NCBI GenBank assembly: GCA_947652115.1 | Contig: OX393562.1 | Span: forward strand, 20,756,469-20,820,468 | DNA length: 64,000 bases | Source: Blastomussa wellsi | Taxonomy: Eukaryota > Cnidaria > Anthozoa > Scleractinia > Plerogyridae | Reading direction: 5' to 3' | Part shown: positions 56,195 to 64,000 of the stretch, piece by piece | Layout: every line of letters starts with the position of its first letter | Numbering within the stretch: position 1 is the first letter of the stretch | Notes under the pieces: generated by a model | What the model was told of the DNA's origin: nothing | Databases searched by the model: none | What the model saw: the letters and a program-made list of their open reading frames with translations, nothing else | Translations under genes and position numbers: made by a program

Positions 56195-58020
56195 TTCGAC
56201 AACGAATTTTGGCTGTACGCCCTTTAGATTCTGCTAATAAACCTCTAATGGAACATTGGTGGTCTTTTTTACCACTGCATAAAAGTAAAAGACGGTCAAA
56301 GTAATTGTTCAGTATGAATTTTTTCACTGAAATGTTACGGATAAGTTGCGTTCACTTGTTTATAGGAGTGTTCCGGTTGCGAATCGCCTAAAAGCTTTTA
56401 GAAGTTTCAAACTTCAATTATCATCGTTGAATTTCCATACAATGTTTTCTCTTTCTGTCGAGTGGCTTCTTGTGCTTATTTCGATTATTTGTTCCTTTCG
56501 CTTGCAATACCTTTCTTGTTAATACCCCTCCAGGTTGCAACAGCGGTGTTGCTTTATTTTCGGACCGAGAGATACGTCGAACACAGCTGTCCCGTAAGAA
56601 ACAAAAAATTCAATTTTCATAATGTCCCGCGTAGCTATTGATGCAAAGAGCTGCCTGATAACTTTAGCGTGGATGGATGGCAATAAGCCAGATAAACGGA
56701 AGAAAAACAGATTAGAATTTAATAGGGGAATATTTTTCACGGTATAAGGCACAAAGAGTAGACAATGGTATCCTTTTTTTCGTTAACCGCCTTTTTTCTC
56801 TAAGTGGTTTGTTTGTAGAGGCACTGAAACAAAGTGTTGCAAGTGTTACTGTCAAAATAGAAATGATTGTTTGTCAAAGGTAAGTGAAATGTTCGTAAAG
56901 GATGGATCGGTAGTGTAAATTGGTATCTTCACTTTACAATGTTTTGTGCCTCAACTTGAAATAGGCCACCGATTTCAATTCATGCTTTTTCTTTAGAATT
57001 TTGAAACGGAATCTCTTTTAAGGATTACTAAGCGATCAATTAGATCGTCAGTCACAAGTTGATGTGACAAATTCATAATAAAAGAAGGGAGTGATGATAC
57101 ACTTGTTTTTGGAAATTTGTGATTGAACTATCACTGACAAGCGGTCGTCTCTTGAGTGTCCCCTGAAAATCGTCAACGAAAATTCAATTTAACCGCTAAG
57201 TTAATGAACTGTTGTCTTGTCGACCTCTGTTGCTGTATGCTGTTTGTCTTATTTTCCTTTCCATTGATAGATGACTTGAGAAAAATGGTTTCATCACATT
57301 CGTGTAAGTTGATCCGAAAAAGTGAAGGTTACGATCAGGGACGGATAGATTCGCAAATGCAACTGACATTCGTTGGCACCTGTCCCATAAGCGACAAAAT
57401 TTGCATGAAGTTATTTATCCACCAGCAGGCATTAGTTGCTAACTGGCAAATAACTTCTATTTTAGATGACAATTGGTTTGGTTAAACACAATGTGGCGAA
57501 AGAACATATAAGTTATTGCTGGGGTTATTTACGATCTAGAAGCTTCATTAACCATGTTTTCTCGATCATTTGATTGGCTGTTGACGCATTAACAGCTTGT
57601 CCAATGTTTTCTGCATTCCGTTCGAAGTATCAAATTTGACTCTCGAGCCCTATTTGCTTAACAATCGTAACGTTGATGTGAAATAATAAATCAGGAGTTT
57701 TAGCAGTTTGGTGCTAAAAAAGCAATTTTAGTGAAATGTTCGTGATAATTGTCTTCCACATGGAGTGCACACGCAATAATTGCTCATAAAATTTTGTTTG
57801 CTCTGTTCATACTTTGCTAGTGTCACATAAACGTAACAGCAACGACTTGAGTTTGTTTCACCTTTATATCGATGAACTTTTGCAGTTCCGTTCATTATTT
57901 GCCCTTTGGCAAACAATCACTGCAAGTTACCCTTTTAATGCAGGCACAGACCCTTAACAGCGCAGCAATGCTCCCCTACAACCTTATTGTAGCTTTTTGC
58001 TTACCATTATAATAGTAAAG
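56195..58020. other. intergenic
   Basis: Contains the duplicated GPCR 5' flank (56430-56560). A 109-codon plus-strand frame at 57156 is cysteine- and hydrophobic-rich but has no recognisable domain or conserved context. Nothing else supported. Confidence 0.4.
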
Positions 58021-58777
58021 CTATCGATCACAATACATATGCCACTTCAGAGAAGAATTCAAATAAATAACCACAGATGTTATAGTTTTGGCCAAAATCA
58101 GGGCATCGCCATCGATTGCAATAAGTAAAACGAGGTTAAAATAATACGGCACATAGCATATAAGAAGGCAGCAATATACCCAAACCATACTGACTACAAT
58201 TTTCTTGTATTGACCCAAACTGAAGCTGCTGTTACTGTGGTTCATGTTTGGTTGACAATGGACCTGGATGAGCGTTGCTTGACGTCGCAAACCACTATAG
58301 ATCCTGTGATAGGAAACCAGAGAAATAAAAACACAGCTCAATATTGTCACAGCTCCTAAAACTCTGGCGGTATCTTAAACGGAGTCGAAAAGCAAGGTAT
58401 CTATCCAAAGCGATTGCTGTTGAGGTAAAGAAAGAGACGGTCGCCATCGCCGCAGCAATGATGCGAAAAGGTCTCCATAGTAGGCAGTGCAGTGAGGGGG
58501 TCTTTAATATCACAGCCAAATTTAGCGCCAGTTTCAGAGGAAGGGCAAGAGTACCAACACCAAGATCGGACAGAACCAGATTGTAAAGAAGAACCTTGGA
58601 TGGAGAATGCAGTGTTTGACATTGTCTTAGAGAAGCCAGAATTACACTATTTCCAATTAAGGCCACAGCTAGAATAAGGATGTTTGCAACGCTTACTACG
58701 TAGTAGACTTCGCTTGGCAAATCGTGTGTTCTGTTGTAATGACCAAAATCCGCTGGAGAGCAAGTTGTTTCGTTCAT
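58021..58777 (-). pseudogene. GPCR pseudogene of a diverged subfamily, helix 4 deleted
   Basis: The frame from 58777 encodes the N-terminus to helix 3 (MNETTCSPADFGHYN, GNSVILASLRQCQTLHSPSK, LVLSDLGVG, IALDRYLAFRLRLRYR). The homology then jumps, with a frame change, to helix 5 (AVTILSCVFISLVSYHRIYSG). Roughly 45 residues covering helix 4 and extracellular loop 2 are missing. Helix 7 also fails: NSSLKWHMYCDR replaces the expected NSSLNPxLY, then a stop. It is more diverged from the four intact copies than they are from one another. Confidence 0.85.
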
Positions 58778-60542
58778 AATAAGCGAGAATGTCTTAACGG
58801 AGTCGAAATTGTCGGTAATGTTTCTAGATTCACAATCAATCTCGATTAAAGCCTCTATCTAAATCTGCGACAAATGCCTGAATCAATTATACAGATATCA
58901 GCCATGATCAAGAGAAGAATTTTCTATTAACAGCGATCAACGCGACGCACTTTTCACATGCAAATTGTCATCTTTTATTTCAATGGTAGCATTTACATTT
59001 GCTTGCCTATAAACAAGTCGAAAGGTTTTGTGAAGGAAATTAAATTATTTCTCGATAATTAGTTTCGTACACCTGCCTTTCAGTCCAAATACTGAACGAT
59101 AGTTGCCAGAGTTTCATCTCAGAGTTTAATTTGCTATTTAACAATTAGACTACTTGCCCTCGTTTTCAATGAGCGCTCACTGAAAACGAGGGCGAGTAGT
59201 CTGAATGTTTTAGTGCAAACTCTAATGGATTGCATTCCAAAAGCTACCATTAAATTTGGCCTTCAAAGTGCAACGCGTGCGCGATCGTTTTCTATCGGCG
59301 AATAGAAAACAGAGTGGAAAAACCAATAAGTCTGATTTACGGATTCCCAATAGAACACAGCTGGGTTTCTTCTCATTGCCTTTAAGAACACGTAAAATTG
59401 GACAACTGCATGTCAGTCGGGGAAGGCTTCTTCACTCACACATGTCCAGAAAACGTCCAACTGAGACTGCTAGGGACAAACCAGGCTAAGTGTTTAGTTT
59501 TCTGGTTATATTATTTGTCATCCAGTTTTGTCGTCGTCGACTCTTCTGAGACATAACAAGGGAAATTTAACCCTGAGTTAGTCTTAGTCGGACTCCAAAC
59601 AACACTGCTCAAATACTAAGCTTCTGAGTCAACATAATATGACGTGGGCATACATGTAAACGCACAGCTTCTGTTTCTTTTTAGTTATCGCGAAAAACGT
59701 TATCACTCTCCTCCTACGATCATACAACACATCGAAAGAGAACATGTCAAAAATGCTAAAATGTGTACAGGCACAAGCTTTTCCGCTTTAATATAACCTC
59801 GGCAAAAGTCCCATAGCGCTACCAATAAAAAAAGAAGTATTATGTAATGGTTAATGCGAAAAGTTGAGTCCGAGCAATAAATCCTAGATTCTTTAGATCA
59901 TACGACAGTGGAGGTCACGGTATTTTCACATTTTTCTTCTGAAATGGAACATTCCTTCCTTAAAGGGGCATCGTCACGCTGTTAAAGGGTATTTTTAAAA
60001 AGCTTAAAACTGTCGATGCAACAAGGGAAACCTTTATATAATAATAATGGTCTAATTTTTTTGGCGAAGACTACGGTACTATATTAAAACTATTGATTCT
60101 TGTATGCTGTCATAGACGACGAGGATGGAAATGGATCGTAATTTGAAAAACTTTGCCGATTTTTTCAAAGTTTTGCATTGAAAAAATAGCCAAAAAATAT
60201 TATGGTTGATCACTGTCATGAAAAGAGAACATAATTCTTGATTGTGTTCTCTTGGTCACGGCCATTGAATCAATGCACCCACTTTTTTTGGATTGTCTCT
60301 TCACAAGGAACCTGAAAAAAGTCCTCAGACATTATTTGTTCCCACCCTCTCTCAGATATAAACGAAGTACACTTTTAAAAGTAAAAGTAACATAAACTAA
60401 CAGACAACAGTTGCAAGCACGAAATTGTGATCCAGAGATGTACGCTTTCCAAAATCTTACCAACAAATTAGTTATTTTAAGAGATCTGTTAGCAAGGGAA
60501 ATTGAATCAGCGTTACCTTTCTTTGTCAAATCTTTGTTAAGT
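58778..60542. other. intergenic with palindromic MITE
   Basis: Holds the second copy of the palindrome-headed MITE (59140-59400) and AT-rich sequence. No exon supported between the GPCR pseudogene and the K2P channel gene. Confidence 0.45.
59140..59400. mobile_element. palindrome-headed MITE, copy B (inverted relative to 5300-5560)
   Basis: The hairpin 59145-59213 has outer ends TTAGACTACTTGCCCTCG / CGAGGGCGAGTAGTCTGAA and loop AATGAGCGCTCACT. The body matches 5300-5460 in reverse (TGCATTCCAAAAG, CGTGCGCGATCG, TTTTCTATCGGCGAATAG, CCAATAGAACACAG). This copy lacks the extra inner palindrome (GATAGTCAAC type) found at 5480-5510. Confidence 0.65.
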
Positions 60543-61086
60543 TTAACCCATTGACTCAACCGGCCGGCCGTGACAGACCTTGACCTTTGTTCCGCTTCTG
60601 ATGTAATCAGCTTTGACCAAAATAGGAATTTACCCCAGTTCTGTAGGAGGGAAAGAGCTTTCTAATGATACTCAGATGATATTGATTGGGCTAATGGGGC
60701 TTGAAATATGCACGAAAACGCTTAGAAATTTCCGCCAAAAACTAGGGGGAAAATTTCCCTCACTTACCCTTGGCTACTCCATGTTGGCCCAGTAAAAGGC
60801 CAACAAAAGCATAAAAAAGATACGAGGAAAGGAGAAAGGAAAAGCGAAAAATAAAAATAAAGAAATCGAAAAGCCTTAAGAGGTGGTTCTCGAAATTTTG
60901 ATTTGTGCGCATGCCCGAGCTAAAATGTCGTTAATTGCAATGCTAGTGAAAAACCTGGCATGTCTTTATTTTGCAAATGCATTTTGGAGAAATTTGAAGC
61001 ATATTTAGCCTATAACTGACTAGAAAATGTTCAAAATGTCTAAAACACACGTTTTTTTCAAAAATCTCCAGGAGTCAATGGGTTAA
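60543..61086. mobile_element. TTAA-ended MITE, copy 2 (544 bp)
   Basis: Same termini and interior as 13086-13722 (TTAACCCATTGACTC at the left, GGAGTCAATGGGTTAA at the right), shorter by about 93 bases because an internal block present in copy 1 (around ATTTCCTGTCTCATTGATGC) is absent and other small deletions occur. A shared GAAATATGCACGAAAACGC block confirms homology. Confidence 0.8.
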
Positions 61087-62479
61087 TTAAATAGCTTTTA
61101 GTGGGGGTTGAATCAAAGACCGTTGGCGGCATATATATACACTGTCGCCTCGGGAACCGGTGATTAATCTGCATAATTTCCGTGTAAGTTCTTGGGACAA
61201 CCACTAACGGCAAGTGGCTGTTCTCTCATATAAGATTGGATGTGATTTTAATTTGAAACTGGTGAGTTCATTTCATATAGTGACCCATTCTTAAATTTCT
61301 AACCGTAATTACTTTTAATCGTCGCCAGCACGCTTTCAAGTCATTGATTTCAGTCAAACGATTTTACTTTTCTCGGTTTTGCCACTCCGTTCTTCCCAGA
61401 TATTTCCAGTTAGAAAAAGCATGCCAAATAAATTGCATTCTCGTCGATGTTTACATGAATAGACCTACGGTAAATGCGGATCTCAATAGTTCAATTGTAA
61501 AATATCTTTATGGAAAACTTGGAATTATGTTATGGTAGAGGGAAATGAAAAAAGGCGAGTGCGAGTGCTAATGGTTCGCGTCATTTCAAAAATATTATAC
61601 TGTCAAAAAGTTTACCTTATCTGTAGATTGACGTGTATAATACAAACTGAGCATAAATTCTTATGCAATCTTGATTTGGGTGTAAAATGTGTAATTTGCG
61701 CTAAACACCTGCAGCCTGCGGGTAGCACAGAAACACGAAAGACTGATCCAACCGAATAAAGTTTTGCTAAAGAAAAGGTGTGAACATTTTATACGAGAAA
61801 CTTCTGTATCATTCATTTTTGGCAGTGTATTGTCGGTAAGGCGCAACTTTTAAGCAATTTCTGAAATTTTACATTTGTGTTCCTCTTAAATTAGGTGATA
61901 AATTATTTATTCTAAAAGGCGAAGGAAGCAAGGAATGAAACAAACAACTGTGTACTAAGAACCTATACAGCTAGACAAATTATTATATGATCTAGTGAAA
62001 CTTAAAATAATAAAAATGCTTGTGATGTTCTCACGTGCCGTGCGCTATTCCAAGCCCCGCGTTAGGTAACGCTTTTACCACCACATTACCTTATGCAGAC
62101 TTGGAGTGATGATGCTAATATAAAGTACAGCGCATTTCCATGAAATGAAACACTTCACCTGTAAAGAAAATTCAAACCATTTAGCTCGACAACGGTTGCT
62201 AACCGGTGTTTTTGTTGATCATTCGGAAAAGGAACAATACAATAATTCTGATATTCAGGACGTGCGTATTCAGTAAATATTAAATTTAGCCAAACGTAGA
62301 CGAAGTGTCGAATTTGTGGTTGAAGACGCGCTAACTGTTAGACCACCGCTATGTCCAAATGCTTACAGTGGATTTCGTCTTTTTTCCAGGATTTAATTTT
62401 CTTATGAGGTCAAGCAAAGGATTTCCGTAAATCGGCGAATAATGTCGAATTGCATGGCCGGTGCAGCTGAGTTTTGAAG
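61087..62479. other. upstream region of the K2P channel gene
   Basis: AT-rich, no coding exon recognised and no clear TATA box. The short frames at 61344 and 61532 have no domain. Probably holds the K2P promoter and 5' UTR. Confidence 0.4.
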
Positions 62480-63780
62480 ATGGACCCGTTGATCAAAGCA
62501 GTGCTCCTCCGGAGTTTTGCCTTGCTATTATGGACTTCACTCATGGCTTGGTTGTTTTCTATGGTTGAATACACCGAAAAAGATAATGTGGAAGAAAAAT
62601 ATCAGCTGCTGCTCTCTTTGTACGAGTCCATGGCATCTAAATATAACATGACCATCGAGGAATTTAACAATTTTTCAAATCGCGCGCACGAGGCCTTGAT
62701 TCACCCAAAACCACAGTGGAAATATTTTGCCGCAGTGGATTTCGTCTTTCAAGCTTTAACTACAATAGGTGAGACAAATATGCTAACTGACCTAAATAGG
62801 CTGCATACACGTTAGAATACAAATCAGACAAGACCAAAAATACGCCCTGAACTTAAGAAAAAATTTGGTGAAAGGTGAAAAATGCCAGTGAAATTAATCC
62901 GATACGAAAAATACTCCCACAGAAATCCATAAAAAATAAACTTCAAACAAATTTAACTACTTCTGAATCATCAGCAATAATGGCTATTGTTCTCGCTACA
63001 ACGCCAATTTGGGCTCTTTCTTCTCTTATTCTGAGCCCGCTCGCGTTCAAATTTGCCGCTTCGATGATTATGAATAATTTATGATTTGCAGGTTATGGAC
63101 ACATTACTCCTCAAACACCCGCTGGCCAGATATTGTGTATCTTCGCCTGTTTACTTGGCATTCCAATCACACTACTCACGTTAAAATCCATCGGGGAACT
63201 AAACGCTAGATTGGTCAACACAATTGTCACAAAGTTCGAAAAGAAAATCCTTAAAAGAGAGGAACCTAAGCAAGTGGAAATTAAGAGTGCAGTGATCTTG
63301 TTTTCAATAATGGTGGTGACACTATTGATATACACTTGGTTAACGATGATTTCAGAAGATTGGACATTCGTCGAAGGAGTGTACTTCTGTTTTGTGACAC
63401 TTTCCACAATCGGTTTTGGCGACTATACTATTATTCACCCCGAAATTGCCAAGCAATCTGTAAAGTTCATAGTTACCTCTGAAAATCACCTGAACAAAGA
63501 TGAATCACTTAACGCAAAGGAAATTACTGCTTCGATTTTCTATGACCTAGCTACTGTCTTACAATCAATAGTGGGGCTGTGCATTGTGTCAAGTGTGTTA
63601 AACTCCATCATGGCGGCTATGGATCTTGAAGAACGGAGCTGTCGTCTTCGGTGTCCCGGATGTGTTCCTCGTAAACGGCAAAACCACGTGGACAATGTAC
63701 AATGTAACAGTCCACAACTGGATGAAGCAGAGATGACACACTTGAGCGTGGAAAATGTTGAATTCCAAAGGACAACATAG
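62480..63780 (+). CDS. two-pore-domain (K2P) potassium channel, two exons, 325 aa
   Basis: Exons 62480-62768 and 63092-63780. The start is the ATG at 62480 (MDPLIKAVLLRSFALL). Order: transmembrane helix M1 (residues about 6-28), long extracellular loop with an NMT glycosylation site, pore 1 with filter TIGYGH, M2 (about 105-125), M3 (about 155-175), pore 2 with filter TIGFGD, an unusually long post-filter loop (about 45 residues), M4 and a short tail with CRLRCPGCVPRKRQ. The intron interrupts the first glycine codon of GYG in phase 1, an arrangement conserved in many K2P genes. Filters are TASK/TREK-like; subfamily not assignable by eye. K2P dimers carry background K+ current and set resting potential. 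A hairpin 35 bases after the stop may lie in the 3' UTR. Confidence 0.9.
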
Positions 63781-63814
63781 GATCGCCCTCAGTAAATGAC
63801 ATTAAGTGAGGGCA

Positions 63815-63919
63815 TTAGACTACGAGCAGTCCCTTTTTTCTTAGTTCGTCGATTGCGGAGCGAAAACATTTCGCTCCGCGCTCTTCAGACTAAGAAGAAA
63901 GGGACTGCTCGTAGTCTAA
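63815..63919. mobile_element. nested palindrome, likely MITE or 3' UTR hairpin
   Basis: Outer arms TTAGACTACGAGCAGTCCC / GGGACTGCTCGTAGTCTAA continue through TTTTTTCTTAGT / ACTAAGAAGAAA, enclosing an inner hairpin GCGGAGCGAAA / TTTCGCTCCGC. The TTAGACTAC tip is shared with the head of the MITE at 59140. It starts 35 bases after the K2P stop codon. Confidence 0.7.
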
Positions 63920-64000
63920 GAGCATTAATTCATTTTGTTCATTGTCGTTAATTGTGATAACATGAGCGACAAAAGATAAAGTTTTTGAAACATGAACCGG

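Noticed and set aside
57156..57485. 109-codon cysteine- and hydrophobic-rich frame
   Set aside because: No signal, domain or conserved flank; frame lengths like this arise by chance in AT-rich spacer.

Overview
This looks like nuclear DNA of a stony coral or close anthozoan relative. The genes are intron-rich with GT-AG junctions, the sequence is AT-rich, and it is crowded with short tRNA-derived SINEs, palindromic MITEs and Penelope-like-element (PLE) fragments. It carries a tandem cluster of single-exon rhodopsin-family GPCRs, a pattern known from coral genomes, and the octamer TACATGTA is strikingly over-represented. Species assignment is inference; the eukaryotic, metazoan nature is plain from the gene structures. 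No bacterial operons, rRNA genes or CRISPR arrays are present.

Layout. (1) Bases 1-10476, minus strand: 5' and central part of an SFI1-like centrin-binding-repeat gene, 13 phase-consistent exons, 3' end beyond the window. (2) 10477-10864: compact divergent promoter. (3) 10865-19040, plus strand: complete 12-exon TBC1D12/TBC1D14-type Rab GAP, 767 codons. (4) 19041-22315: shared 3' region with repeats. (5) 22316-36799, minus strand: 21 phase-consistent exons of a TRPM-family cation channel, 1189 residues from its first recognised exon, ending in a short coiled coil without kinase or NUDT9-like domain. (6) 36800-40863: a 613-bp TTAA-flanked fold-back element and a broken LINE. (7) 40864-43770, minus strand: three exons encoding 372 codons of unrecognised basic/serine-rich protein, either a separate gene or the N-terminus of the TRPM transcript, since the phases match. 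(8) 46600-58777: four intact intronless class A GPCR genes and one GPCR pseudogene, with PLE and LINE fragments between them. (9) 62480-63780, plus strand: complete two-exon two-pore-domain (K2P) potassium channel whose only intron splits the first GYG filter codon.

The genes do not form one pathway. SFI1-like (centriole/centrosome) and TBC1D12/14-like (Rab and membrane traffic) share a promoter region; the TRPM, GPCR and K2P genes are all membrane signalling components. Exon limits were derived by hand from splice sites and reading-phase continuity.

The most interesting non-genic signal is a set of hammerhead-ribozyme-like cores (CUGANGA, short stem II, GAAAC, GUC or AUC) linked to PLE-type terminal repeats. 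One copy sits 11 bases beyond a splice donor of the Rab GAP gene in sense orientation, two are head-to-head inverted pairs bounded by 14-bp direct repeats, and one abuts the stop codon of a GIY-YIG endonuclease fragment. Also notable are a paired TTAA/TIR MITE family, a palindrome family whose hairpin arms vary in matched fashion between copies, and a long fold-back element with TTAA ends.
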